Under the pieces are notes generated by a model. That model ran no database searches. It was not told the DNA's origin and saw only the letters and a list, made by a program, of their open reading frames with translations. A DNA stretch of 64,000 nucleotides, taken from assembly GCA_022793995.1 (NCBI GenBank), contig JAAWDY010000033.1:62001-126000 (forward strand), written 5' to 3'. Numbering within the stretch: the stretch's first letter is position 1; each line of letters opens with the position of its first letter. This DNA is from Coprococcus sp. (GTDB lineage Bacteria > Bacillota > Clostridia > Lachnospirales > Lachnospiraceae). The translations under genes were made by a program, and so were the position numbers. Shown here piece by piece: positions 53,271 to 61,932 of the stretch.

Positions 53271-54260
53271 ATGAAGGATTATGGAATCAGTGTGTTGGAT
53301 CAATATCAGATAGAAGTATACAGCACCCGTAGAATCAGGGGTGCTGTTTTATGCGATACCGATAAAGGGCTGTTCATATTGAAGGAAACGCACGCACCCG
53401 CAGGACGTCTTCCGGTACTTGCGGCGGTATATAAGCTTTTGAGTGAGAATGGATTTCAGATGATTGATGTTCCTCTTGAAAATAAAGAGGGAGAGTACGT
53501 GACTCAAGCGGAAGATGGGAGCAGATATATGGTAAAACGGTGGTTCCAAGGGCGGGAATGCGATATCCGAAAGGAGTCTGAGCTTCTGGAAGGCGTGCGG
53601 ACCCTCGCAAGGCTCCATGAAGTTATGCGGCTGCCGAAGGAGCTTTGCAGCCCTGAAAGAAGCGAAAAACTTTCAGACGAGTATGACAGGCATAACCGTG
53701 AACTGCGTAAAGTACGTGCGTTCGTGTGCAAGCGGAGTGTCAAAGGGGATTTCGAGAGGGAATTTTTAAAAGGATACGACCAGATGTACCAGTGGGCGCA
53801 GCGTACTTCCGACCGACTGAAAGAATCCGAATACCAGAAGTTATATCGGAAAGCGCAGGAAGAAAACACGGTTGTCCACGGGGATTACAATTACCACAAT
53901 CTGCTGTCCTGTGCGGAAGGAATGGCGGTCACAGGGTTTGAGCATGTACACCAGGATCTTCAACTTGTCGATCTCTGGTATTTCCTCAGGAAAACGTTAG
54001 AGAAACACAGATATGACGAGAGGCTGGGATACCGGATGCTTCGGGCATATGATTCGATCATACCGCTTGGCAGAGAGGAAAGGGAATATCTTGCGATCCG
54101 GCTTGCTTACCCGGAAAAATTTTGGAAAACAGCAAATACGTATTATCATTCTAATAAAGCTTTGATTTCTTCTAAAAGTGTAGAGAAATTGGAGACGGCA
54201 ATTTCACAGGCGGAAGAAAAGAAACGCTTCCTGGCGAATATATTTGCTTTTCAATTATAG
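53271..54260 (+). CDS. CotS-like spore-coat kinase-fold protein
   Basis: The 329-residue protein resembles CotS/YutH-type spore-coat proteins, which have an aminoglycoside-phosphotransferase fold. The catalytic loop VVHGDYNYHNLL is intact. The following metal-binding aspartate, normally in an IDFD/E motif, appears as TGFEHVHQD, so a key residue seems lost and catalysis is doubtful. It probably belongs to the spore coat. The start ATG at 53271 follows a GGGGG stretch; an in-frame ATG at 53142 lies just after the terminator and is less likely. Confidence 0.75.
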   Translation: MKDYGISVLDQYQIEVYSTRRIRGAVLCDTDKGLFILKETHAPAGRLPVLAAVYKLLSENGFQMIDVPLENKEGEYVTQAEDGSRYMVKRWFQGRECDIRKESELLEGVRTLARLHEVMRLPKELCSPERSEKLSDEYDRHNRELRKVRAFVCKRSVKGDFEREFLKGYDQMYQWAQRTSDRLKESEYQKLYRKAQEENTVVHGDYNYHNLLSCAEGMAVTGFEHVHQDLQLVDLWYFLRKTLEKHRYDERLGYRMLRAYDSIIPLGREEREYLAIRLAYPEKFWKTANTYYHSNKALISSKSVEKLETAISQAEEKKRFLANIFAFQL

Positions 54261-54360
54261 AGAATTGGTATATAATAGACATATGTTGTGATCTGATGAT
54301 GAAATCGGATCAACAGGCTGAAAGAGCGCGGCGGCGCAAAGTTTACGGAGGTGTAAGAAG

Positions 54361-56091
54361 ATGGAGGATTATTTGAAGAGATATCAAGATTGGTGTTCCA
54401 ACCCGTATTTTGATGCGGACACGAAGGCTGAACTTGCGGGAATTTCCGGCGATGACAATGAGATCAAAGAACGGTTCTACAAAGATCTGGAATTTGGCAC
54501 GGCAGGTCTGCGCGGAATCATTGGGGCGGGCACGAACCGTATGAATATCTATACTGTCAGAAAGGCAACCCAGGGATTGGCAAATTATATATTGAAAAAG
54601 GATGCGAAAGAACGCGGGGTCGCGATCGCCTACGATTCGCGCCGGATGTCTCCGGAATTTGCGAACGAGGCGGCCTTGTGCCTGGCGGCGAACGGAATCA
54701 AGGCATATGTGTTCGAGTCTCTGCGTCCAACGCCGGAACTGTCTTTTGCAGTGCGGAGGCTGGACTGTATCGCTGGCATCAATATCACGGCAAGCCACAA
54801 CCCGCCGGAATATAATGGATATAAGGTATACTGGGAGGATGGCGCACAGATTACACCTCCCCATGATAAGGGCATCATGGACGAGGTTCTGGCAGTCACA
54901 GACTATACCACAATGAAGACGACGGAACTTAGTGAGGCGAAGAAAGACGGCCTTTACGAAGTGATCGGACAGGCAATTGACGACGAATACATAGCGAATC
55001 TGAAAAAACAGGTGATCCATCAGGATTCCATCGATGCGGCAGGGAAGGATATCAAGATCGTGTACAGTCCGCTGCATGGGACGGGTAATATTCCGGCAAG
55101 ACGGATTTTAAAGGAGCTTGGATTTGAGAATGTGCATGTGGTGAAGGAACAAGAACTTCCAGACGGAGAATTCCCGACCGTTTCTTATCCAAATCCGGAA
55201 GCCGACGAGGCGTTTGAACTGGGTCTAAAGCTGGCGAAGGAGATCGGCGCGGATTTGGTTCTTGCGACAGACCCGGACGCAGACCGTCTTGGTGTCCGTG
55301 TGAGAGATAAAGACGGCGTTTACCATACGCTCACAGGCAATATGTCGGGCTGCCTGCTGGCGGACTATGAGCTGGGACAAAGGAAAGAGATTTCCGGACT
55401 TCCCGAAGACGGCGCCCTTGTAAAGAGTATCGTCACCTCGAACCTGGCGGACGCCATCGCAAAAGGATACCAGGTGGAGTTGGTCGAAGTGCTGACAGGG
55501 TTCAAGTATATTGGGCAGCAGATCCTAAAATTCGAGACTACCGGAAAGGGAGCGTATCTTTTCGGGCTGGAGGAGAGCTACGGCTGTCTGATCGGTACCT
55601 ATGCGAGGGACAAGGATGCGATTGTGGCGACGATGGCGCTCTGTGAAGCAGCGGCTTACTATAAGACAAAAAATATGACGCTTTGGGATGCGATGGTATC
55701 GATTTACGAAAAATACGGATACTATAAAGACGATGTCAAATCCATTACGATGAAGGGCATCGAAGGGCTTCAGAAGATTCAGGATATCATGCAGGGGCTT
55801 AGGGATAATCCGCCCACCAAGATCGGCGGCTATAAAGTGCTGAAGGCAAGGGATTATCAGGCGGATACATTGAAGAATCTGGAGACAGGAGAAGTCACGG
55901 GAACAGGGCTTCCCAGCTCGAACGTGTTGTACTATGACCTGAATGATAATGCCTGGGTATGTGTCCGCCCGTCCGGCACGGAACCGAAGGTGAAGTTCTA
56001 CTTTGGAGTCAAAGGAACGTCTCTTGAGGATGCGGATGCGAAATCCGAAGAGCTTGGAAGCGCGGTTCTGGCTATGGCAGGGCAGAATTAA
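54361..56091 (+). CDS. Phosphoglucomutase/phosphomannomutase
   Basis: The 576-residue enzyme interconverts hexose-1- and hexose-6-phosphates. The phosphoserine loop is TASHNPPEYNGYKVY, the metal loop is ATDPDADRLGV, the sugar-binding loop is GLEESYG, and the phosphate-binding end is RPSGTEPKVKFY. Its length and opening FGTAGLRG match the PgcA-type mutases of Firmicutes. It links glycolysis to cell-envelope sugar synthesis. The start ATG at 54361 follows GGAGG. Confidence 0.94.
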   Translation: MEDYLKRYQDWCSNPYFDADTKAELAGISGDDNEIKERFYKDLEFGTAGLRGIIGAGTNRMNIYTVRKATQGLANYILKKDAKERGVAIAYDSRRMSPEFANEAALCLAANGIKAYVFESLRPTPELSFAVRRLDCIAGINITASHNPPEYNGYKVYWEDGAQITPPHDKGIMDEVLAVTDYTTMKTTELSEAKKDGLYEVIGQAIDDEYIANLKKQVIHQDSIDAAGKDIKIVYSPLHGTGNIPARRILKELGFENVHVVKEQELPDGEFPTVSYPNPEADEAFELGLKLAKEIGADLVLATDPDADRLGVRVRDKDGVYHTLTGNMSGCLLADYELGQRKEISGLPEDGALVKSIVTSNLADAIAKGYQVELVEVLTGFKYIGQQILKFETTGKGAYLFGLEESYGCLIGTYARDKDAIVATMALCEAAAYYKTKNMTLWDAMVSIYEKYGYYKDDVKSITMKGIEGLQKIQDIMQGLRDNPPTKIGGYKVLKARDYQADTLKNLETGEVTGTGLPSSNVLYYDLNDNAWVCVRPSGTEPKVKFYFGVKGTSLEDADAKSEELGSAVLAMAGQN

Positions 56092-56097
56092 ATTTCC

Positions 56098-56280
56098 ATT
56101 CACAGCCCTCCGCCCGCATGCGCACTCGTCGCCTCTTCGAGGCTCCAGTTTCGCTCCTTATGGAGCTAAGACTGCTTATGTGGGAGGAGTTCCTGCTTCG
56201 CAGCCTTGATCTGGATTTGCGGTCAGCCTCTTACATGCAAGCATGAGGAGTCTGCCTGCAAATTCAGATCGGCTGTGAAT
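56098..56280. repeat. 183-base palindrome-bounded intergenic element
   Basis: The element is bounded by ATTCACAGCC (56098-56107) and its exact complement GGCTGTGAAT (56271-56280). Inside, a second imperfect inverted repeat runs from GATCTGGATTTGC to GCAAATTCAGATC around a smaller hairpin near CATGC-AA-GCATG. It has no coding capacity and resembles a miniature, foldable mobile element. It fills most of the 355-base gap before hup; the rest of the gap holds the hup promoter. Confidence 0.65.
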
Positions 56281-56315
56281 CGTAACAGAATTAGCATGCA
56301 TTTGAGTAAATATGC

Positions 56316-56344
56316 TTGACAAAGACGGAAAAACCCTATATAAC
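56316..56344 (+). promoter_or_regulatory. Promoter of the HU gene
   Basis: A consensus TTGACA (56316-56321) and TATAAC (56339-56344) are 17 bases apart. This is a strong vegetative promoter, followed by a leader of about 95 bases. Confidence 0.85.
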
Positions 56345-56446
56345 TTTATTTAGGGTTGAGGGTTAACATGCATGAAAGCTGGGAGTAACCTTGCCAGAGG
56401 CTAGAATACAGAGTATTCTATGAATAAGATATAGGAGGAAATGGCC

Positions 56447-56722
56447 ATGAATAAGACAGAGTTGGTGGCGGCAGTAGCAGAGCAGGCTGAGATTTCAAAG
56501 AAGGATGCAGAAAAAGCTTTGAAAGCTTTCGTAGACGTAGTGACAGAACAGTTGAAGAAAGAGGAAAAAGTACAGTTGGTAGGCTTCGGCACATTTGAAG
56601 TCAGCTCCAGAGCTGCAAGAGAGGGAAGAAATCCACTGACAAAAGAGCCTATGAAGATTGCTGCCTGCAAGGCGCCGAAGTTCAAAGCAGGAAAGGCTTT
56701 AAAGGATGCTGTTAACGCATAG
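56447..56722 (+). CDS. hup: HU-type nucleoid protein
   Basis: The 91-residue HU/IHF-family protein opens MNKTELVAAVAEQAEISKKDAEKAL, keeps the VQLVGFGTFEV strand and ends with the DNA-minor-groove arm region (GRNPLTKEPMKIAACKAPKFKAGKALK). It bends and compacts DNA. The start is ATG 56447, eight bases after GGAGG; ATG 56441 is too close to the site. The gene has a strong promoter and its own terminator, as expected for an abundant protein. Confidence 0.96.
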   Translation: MNKTELVAAVAEQAEISKKDAEKALKAFVDVVTEQLKKEEKVQLVGFGTFEVSSRAAREGRNPLTKEPMKIAACKAPKFKAGKALKDAVNA

Positions 56723-56811
56723 TGCGCCGTTAAGGGTGAACGGACTGCATCGCTGGGAAGGCGGTTTGGTTGGAAGCCTTGAGGGTTAATATATGGGAAA
56801 TGAGTATTCGG

Positions 56812-56839
56812 ATAGAGAGCGCTTGCGCTCTCTATTTTT
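56812..56839 (+). terminator. Terminator after hup
   Basis: ATAGAGAGCG (56812-56821) and CGCTCTCTAT (56826-56835) form a perfect 10-base stem around CTTG and run into TTTTT. Confidence 0.92.
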
Positions 56840-56885
56840 AACCCTTGAGACTACTGTGTCAGCAGTGTAATAATATAATATTTCT

Positions 56886-56932
56886 ACCTGTGCGGTTGAA
56901 ACGGCGATTTATTGGCAGCCCACCGCACAGGT
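56886..56932. promoter_or_regulatory. Inverted repeat in the leader of the S4-domain gene
   Basis: ACCTGTGCGGT (56886-56896) and ACCGCACAGGT (56922-56932) are perfect complements around a 25-base loop, ending 27 bases before the start codon of an RNA-binding protein gene. It could be an autoregulatory RNA site, or simply a processing stem. Confidence 0.5.
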
Positions 56933-56959
56933 GGCAATATTTGAGGAAAGGAAAGAACG

Positions 56960-57199
56960 ATGAGATTAGACAAATTTTTGAAAGTATCGCGTCTTATTAA
57001 GCGCCGTACTGTGGCGAATGAGGCGTGCGACGCCGGCCGTGTGCTGGTAAACGGGAATGTGGCAAAGGCATCTCTTCATGTGAAGAAGGGGGATGTCCTT
57101 GAGATCCAGTTCGGAACAAAGACGGTAAAAGCAGAAGTCTTGGATTTGAAGGAGACGACGAAAAAGGACGAGGCGTCGGAACTGTTTCGATATCTGTAG
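56960..57199 (+). CDS. rqcP: S4-domain RNA-binding protein (RqcP/YabO/Hsp15-type)
   Basis: This 79-residue protein is essentially one S4 RNA-binding domain (MRLDKFLKVSRLIKRRTVANEAC). Its place between hup and yabP matches Bacillus yabO, now rqcP, whose product works with RqcH on obstructed 50S subunits to extend alanine tails on stalled peptides. The start ATG at 56960 follows GGAAAGG. Confidence 0.92.
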   Translation: MRLDKFLKVSRLIKRRTVANEACDAGRVLVNGNVAKASLHVKKGDVLEIQFGTKTVKAEVLDLKETTKKDEASELFRYL

Positions 57200-57346
57200 T
57201 CTGCGGGGAAAGAAAAAGAGCCGAATTAATCATAATTCCGTACAACCCTTCATACAATGGTTATTATGAAAGTTACATCGCCGGGAAGGCGGTTCGCTTC
57301 ATGTAGAAAGCAGGGAAGGGCGGGATCGTATTTGGAAGAGAGGCAG

Positions 57347-57622
57347 ATGCCGAAGGCACAGAGCCATAAATTAGTGGTGAATAATCGCAAGACCAGCATG
57401 GTGACGGGGGTGTTGGATGTATTGTCCTTTGACTTAAACGAGATCCTTCTGGAAACAGAGCAGGGCATGTTGATGGTGAAAGGAACGGACATGCACGTGA
57501 ACCGTCTGAGCCTGGAAAAGGGGGAAGTGGATCTGTCGGGAAATATCGACAGTATTGCCTACTCCGACATCCACGGGGCGGCAAAGCAGGGTGAGAATTT
57601 CCTGGCAAAGCTATTCCGGTAG
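57347..57622 (+). CDS. yabP: Sporulation protein YabP
   Basis: The 91-residue protein matches YabP-family sporulation proteins (SHKLVVNNRKTSMVTGVLDV, ETEQGMLMVKGTDMHV, LEKGEVDLSGNID), expressed in the mother cell. The start at ATG 57347, after GAAGAGAGG, gives the family-typical length; the ATG at 57257 would add 30 residues without family similarity. It is followed after six bases by yabQ. Confidence 0.9.
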   Translation: MPKAQSHKLVVNNRKTSMVTGVLDVLSFDLNEILLETEQGMLMVKGTDMHVNRLSLEKGEVDLSGNIDSIAYSDIHGAAKQGENFLAKLFR

Positions 57623-57628
57623 GCGCTT

Positions 57629-57961
57629 ATGCTGGGGATTCAGATTGAATTTGCCGTATTTAACCATGCGATTCTGACCGGGATATTTATCGTTTCTGTC
57701 TACTTAGGGCTGCGAGTCTTAAGAAGGCTGATCGGCCATGCGCTGTGGGTGATAAATCTAGAAGACGTGCTGTATTGGATTTTTGCAGCGGGGTATCTCT
57801 TTGTGCAAATTTACCATACCAGTGATGGCATGATCCGGTGGTATTTTGTACTAGGTCTTGTGATTGGAATGCTCATTATGAAATTTTCTGCGTTTCTGGC
57901 AAAAAAAATAGACAAAAAAATAAGCACTTTTCTGCAAAGAAAATCAGGAAAAAAGTCTTGA
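57629..57961 (+). CDS. yabQ: Spore cortex biosynthesis protein YabQ
   Basis: This 110-residue membrane protein has about three helices (FNHAILTGIFIVSVYLG, LYWIFAAGYLFVQIY, WYFVLGLVIGMLIMKF) and a basic C-terminal tail. It matches YabQ in order and place after yabP. In Bacillus, YabQ is needed for spore-cortex formation. The start ATG at 57629 lies six bases after the yabP stop. Confidence 0.9.
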   Translation: MLGIQIEFAVFNHAILTGIFIVSVYLGLRVLRRLIGHALWVINLEDVLYWIFAAGYLFVQIYHTSDGMIRWYFVLGLVIGMLIMKFSAFLAKKIDKKISTFLQRKSGKKS

Positions 57962-58095
57962 TAATTGTCCTTAAAGAAGATAAGATTAATTTATATCTGC
58001 TGATCTAAGAGGAGAGGGAGAGGCGGAGGAACTACCAGGGAGTATCAGATAGGCGGCTGATAAGGGAGAAGGCTGCCGGCAAAAGGGGAATAAAT

Positions 58096-58422
58096 ATGGG
58101 GAGCCAGAGACAGAAGCGCCGCACGCGGTGTCCGGAAAGAAGGGTCCATCATCATAAGAGAAGCGTACTGGCTATCAGCGCTGTTATCCTTTTGCTGGGT
58201 ACGGTCGTCATCATGCACGGCGCGTCGCTGGAGAAGAAGAACAGGCTCTACATGGCCCAGGAAGCAGAACTTAAGAGACAGATCGATGATGAGAAGAAAC
58301 GTTCGGAAGAGATCGATAAGCTGAAAGAGTATATAGAGACAGATGAATATATTGAAGAGATGGCGAGGGAGAAGCTGGGTCTTGTGAAGGAGAACGAGAT
58401 CTTGCTGCGGCCTGAGCAATGA
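58096..58422 (+). CDS. divIC: Septum formation initiator, DivIC/FtsB type
   Basis: The 108-residue protein has a basic cytoplasmic N terminus, one membrane helix (LAISAVILLLGTVVIM) and an outside coiled coil (EKKNRLYMAQEAELKRQID) ending in the family's EKLGLVKENEILL stretch. It is part of the FtsL-DivIC-DivIB divisome complex. The position after yabQ matches Bacillus divIC. The start ATG at 58096 follows AAGGGG. Confidence 0.93.
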   Translation: MGSQRQKRRTRCPERRVHHHKRSVLAISAVILLLGTVVIMHGASLEKKNRLYMAQEAELKRQIDDEKKRSEEIDKLKEYIETDEYIEEMAREKLGLVKENEILLRPEQ

Positions 58423-58513
58423 CAGATCTGTTTACAAAAGATGGGCTTTGGAAAGTGATTTCCAGGGCTCTTTTTTCAGGGAAGTGTATGAAAACAATAA
58501 GGGGGTTTCTGTG

Positions 58514-59926
58514 ATGGAAGAGTTAAGAGAAGGACTGGCGGTTATGCCCAATCCGTATGTGGCGCAGGCGGACAGGCTTGCGGCGTCGCTGCATCATCTG
58601 GCAGATACCTTCCTGATCCGGGAAGGGACGCGCAGGCAGCTTACGGAAGAAGAAATGCAGGGAATATTTGAGAAAGTTTCAGATAAAGTATGCGAGTCGT
58701 GCACAAGACGTGAGCAGTGTCTGGAAGGCAGCCGAGAACAGGTCTATCATATGGTTTACGAATTGATGCAGACAGTGGAAGAATACGGGGCGGAGCTGAA
58801 CGTCGAGATGAAGAGGAAGCTTCAGAAACAGTGCTGCCTTGCGCCGCGCTTTCTAAGGCATACGTTAGAGGGGTTTCAGGAAGCGAAGCAGGCGCTTGCC
58901 TGGAATAATAAAATGGCGCTGAGCAGGGAAGGATGCGCTGTTCAGCTCGATACATTTGCACAGCTGATCCGCCATGCGACGAGAGAGCTGGATTCCAGCA
59001 TATTTAACGACCCGCCGCTTGAAAAAAAGATAAAACAGCACTTAAAGCGGTCAGGGATACGGATGCTCAGCGCTGTTTTTTTTGTAAGTGCCCAGGGAAG
59101 ATATGAGATCCATGTCACTGTGAAAGCAGAGAAGGGCGTGTGCGTTACTACAAAGGCTTTGGCAAAAATTTTATCACGGTGTACCGGGAAGAGAATGCTC
59201 CCGGCGGAGGATGAAAGACCGGTGATCGGCCAGGATTATTGTACTATAGTCTGTGTGGAAGGCCCTGGATATCATACGCTTCAGGGAATGGCGAAGGTAG
59301 GAAAAGGCTGCCAGAAAATATCGGGGGACAGTTTTTTGATGACGCCACTCCCCGGAGGGCGGCAGGCGGCGATCCTTTCCGACGGGATGGGTTCCGGAGA
59401 GAAGGCGTTCCGTGAGAGCGCGATGGTGGTGGAGATGCTGGAGGAGCTTTTAAAAGCGGGATTTCCCCAGAGGACAGCGCTTTCCATGCTCAATACGGCG
59501 CTTGTGATGGGACGGGAGGAGATTCATTTTTCAACGGCGGATATGGCCGTCCTGAATCTGTACGATGGAAGCTGCGATTTTTTCAAAGCTGGCGCTGCAC
59601 CGACGTTTATTCGGCGTGAAGACAGAGTGGAACATATCTATTCCCAGAGTCTTCCGCTCGGGGTGGTGCAGAACCAAGAGCCGGAGGAGGCGCAGGCTAA
59701 ACTGTATTCAGGGGATGTGATCGTGATGGTGACGGATGGCGTGCTTGATGCTCTGCCTTCTGGAGAGCAGGAAAAGATTCTTGACGAGGTTATTCTGGGC
59801 GCGGTGCTGGAGAATCCGGAAGAGCTCGCTCATTATATCCTGCAGAGCGTTCTGGAACATGCGGGCGATACGCCGCAGGACGATATGACGGTTCTGGTGG
59901 CGAGCCTGTGGGCAAACGCGCAGTAG
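58514..59926 (+). CDS. spoIIE: SpoIIE-like PP2C phosphatase lacking the membrane domain
   Basis: The 470-residue protein ends in a PP2C-type phosphatase with the metal motifs GDSFL, ILSDGMGSG, DGVLDAL and DDMTVL. The first 240 residues match the SpoIIE cytoplasmic central domain (CESCTRREQC motif, then HLADTF before it). SpoIIE dephosphorylates SpoIIAA to release the forespore factor sigma-F. The Bacillus protein is about 830 residues with ten N-terminal membrane helices; none is present here. The start ATG at 58514 follows AAGGGGG; a TTG at 58448 would add 22 polar residues. Position between divIC and tilS supports the identity. Confidence 0.85.
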   Translation: MEELREGLAVMPNPYVAQADRLAASLHHLADTFLIREGTRRQLTEEEMQGIFEKVSDKVCESCTRREQCLEGSREQVYHMVYELMQTVEEYGAELNVEMKRKLQKQCCLAPRFLRHTLEGFQEAKQALAWNNKMALSREGCAVQLDTFAQLIRHATRELDSSIFNDPPLEKKIKQHLKRSGIRMLSAVFFVSAQGRYEIHVTVKAEKGVCVTTKALAKILSRCTGKRMLPAEDERPVIGQDYCTIVCVEGPGYHTLQGMAKVGKGCQKISGDSFLMTPLPGGRQAAILSDGMGSGEKAFRESAMVVEMLEELLKAGFPQRTALSMLNTALVMGREEIHFSTADMAVLNLYDGSCDFFKAGAAPTFIRREDRVEHIYSQSLPLGVVQNQEPEEAQAKLYSGDVIVMVTDGVLDALPSGEQEKILDEVILGAVLENPEELAHYILQSVLEHAGDTPQDDMTVLVASLWANAQ

Positions 59927-59956
59927 TGTAACAATTTTGGAGGAAAGGAAAGTACC

Positions 59957-61414
59957 ATGCAGAAAAAAGTCCAAAAGTACATAGAACAGCATCATATGAT
60001 TCAGCCGGGCGATACCGTAATCGCGGGGGTATCCGGGGGAGCCGATTCAATCTGCCTTCTCTGCGTCCTGGTGGAACTATCCAAGGCCCTGGGATTTCAC
60101 CTTGTGGTCGTGCATGTGAACCATGGGATTCGAGGCGCGGCGGCAGACGCGGACGAAGCGTATGTCCAGGAACGCTGTGCGGCCTGGTCCATTCCCTGCG
60201 AGACATTTCATAGGGATGTGCCGGCTTTTGCAAAAGAGCACAGGATTTCGGAAGAGGAGGCGGGACGTACGATCAGGCGTGGGGCGTTCGAGGATGCGGT
60301 GCGCCGGCATGGAGGAGATCGGATCGCTCTGGCGCATCAGATGGAGGATAACGCGGAGACATTCCTTCTCAATCTTGCCAGAGGCAGCAGGATCAAAGGA
60401 CTGGGAGGGATCCGTCCGGTAAACGGGGTTTATATCCGTCCGCTGCTCTGTGTAGGAAGACAGGAGATTGAACAATATTTGGAAAAAAAAGGGATTGCGT
60501 ATTGTATGGACGCCACAAATCTGGAGGATACTTATACAAGGAACCGAATACGAAGCCATGTTATCCCATATTTAATAGAAGAAGTAAATGAAAGGACAGT
60601 CGAACACATAAACGGCGCGATGGAAGAGCTGCGAAAGATCCAGGATTACCTCGCAGAGCGGGCAGAAGAGGCATTTCAGAGATGCGTCCTGGAAAGGGAG
60701 GACGGATATCTGATCGGGAAGGAAGCGCTTGAGGGGCAGGAGGAGCTTTTGCGGAGCATGACCGTAAGAATGGCGCTGGCGCGTCTGGCAGGAGGGGTGA
60801 AGGATCTGGAAGAAATCCATGCAAAGGCCATTCTGGAACTAATGGGAAAGCAAAGCGGGAGGAAGGCTATCCTTCCATACGGGATCTGCGCGGTACGGAC
60901 GTACGGCGGCGTCCTGCTCAGGAAATCGGAGAGCCGTAAAGGAGCCTCGGAGGGAAAGAAAGCGCTGGAAGGAAAGGAAGATCCGGAAGGAAAAGAAATG
61001 TTCCTGGATCTGTATCTGAACCAGGAAAAGACTTTTCAATATGGGGAATGGACGATTTCCTGTCGCATTTTGCAAAATGTGGGAAATATGGACGATGTTC
61101 CTAAAAAAAAATACACGAAATGGTTTGACTATGATATAATAAAACAGAATGTCAGCATACGGGCCCGCAGGCCGGGCGATTGGATCGTGATCGACAGGAA
61201 TGGGAATTCACAAAAACTCAAGTCTTATTTTATCAACGAGAAGATACCTGCTGACATCCGCTCCGGAATCCCGCTGATCGCAGAAGGCGATCAGATCCTA
61301 TGGATCGTGGGATACCGGCAGAGTAAGGCCTATCAAGTGACGAAAGAGACAACTTCTATATTAGAGATTTCGGTAGTGGAGGAATGTACATGGCAGAGAC
61401 AATCAGGGTGTTGA
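59957..61414 (+). CDS. tilS: tRNA(Ile)-lysidine synthetase
   Basis: The 485-residue enzyme converts the wobble cytidine of one tRNA-Ile to lysidine. The N-terminal PP-loop ATPase motif is VSGGADSICLL (about residue 24), with HVNHGIRG and the HQMEDNAETFLL motif following, all typical of TilS. The C-terminal TilS domain includes RPGDWI and KLKSYFINEKIP. It overlaps hpt by 25 bases in another frame. Confidence 0.96.
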   Translation: MQKKVQKYIEQHHMIQPGDTVIAGVSGGADSICLLCVLVELSKALGFHLVVVHVNHGIRGAAADADEAYVQERCAAWSIPCETFHRDVPAFAKEHRISEEEAGRTIRRGAFEDAVRRHGGDRIALAHQMEDNAETFLLNLARGSRIKGLGGIRPVNGVYIRPLLCVGRQEIEQYLEKKGIAYCMDATNLEDTYTRNRIRSHVIPYLIEEVNERTVEHINGAMEELRKIQDYLAERAEEAFQRCVLEREDGYLIGKEALEGQEELLRSMTVRMALARLAGGVKDLEEIHAKAILELMGKQSGRKAILPYGICAVRTYGGVLLRKSESRKGASEGKKALEGKEDPEGKEMFLDLYLNQEKTFQYGEWTISCRILQNVGNMDDVPKKKYTKWFDYDIIKQNVSIRARRPGDWIVIDRNGNSQKLKSYFINEKIPADIRSGIPLIAEGDQILWIVGYRQSKAYQVTKETTSILEISVVEECTWQRQSGC

Positions 61415-61911
61415 TATCAGAAGAAGATGTGAACGCCAGAATTAACGAACTTGCAAAGAAGATCAGCGACGACTATGCCGGAGGGCAAGTACATTTGATC
61501 TGTATCCTGAAGGGCAGTGTATTTTTTATGTGTGAACTGGCGAAGCGAATCACGGTTCCGGTTTCCATGGATTTTATGAGTGTGAGCAGTTACGGCAATG
61601 AAACTACGTCCAGCGGAGTCGTTAAGATCAAAAAGGATCTGGATGAAACGCTGAAAGGAAAGGATGTCATTGTGGTGGAGGATATTGTGGACTCCGGACG
61701 CACTTTGTACTATCTTTTCGATATCCTGAAAGAAAGAGGACCGAAGAGTCTAAGGCTTTGTACGCTTTTGGATAAACCAGAGAGGCGTGTATGCGACGTG
61801 AAGGTGGATTATATCGGGTTTGAGATACCGGATGAATTTGTCGTGGGTTATGGTCTGGATTTTGCACAGAAGTACAGGAACCTGCCGTATGTTGGCTGTG
61901 TTAAAATGTAG
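61390..61911 (+). CDS. hpt: Hypoxanthine phosphoribosyltransferase
   Basis: This 173-residue purine salvage enzyme converts hypoxanthine and PRPP to IMP. It has the PRPP loop VIVVEDIVDSGRTL, the ILKGSVFFM strand and the flexible-loop SSYGNETTSSG. The start chosen is ATG 61390, seven bases after GGAGG; ATG 61384 lies only one base after the site. The order tilS-hpt-ftsH is conserved across Firmicutes. Confidence 0.96.
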   Translation: MAETIRVLISEEDVNARINELAKKISDDYAGGQVHLICILKGSVFFMCELAKRITVPVSMDFMSVSSYGNETTSSGVVKIKKDLDETLKGKDVIVVEDIVDSGRTLYYLFDILKERGPKSLRLCTLLDKPERRVCDVKVDYIGFEIPDEFVVGYGLDFAQKYRNLPYVGCVKM

Positions 61912-61932
61912 AAAACGGAAGGGGTATTTTGC

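Noticed and set aside
57257..57622. Longer 121-residue start for YabP
   Set aside because: The first 30 residues are Arg/Gly-rich and unlike the family; the ATG at 57347 has a better site and gives the usual length.
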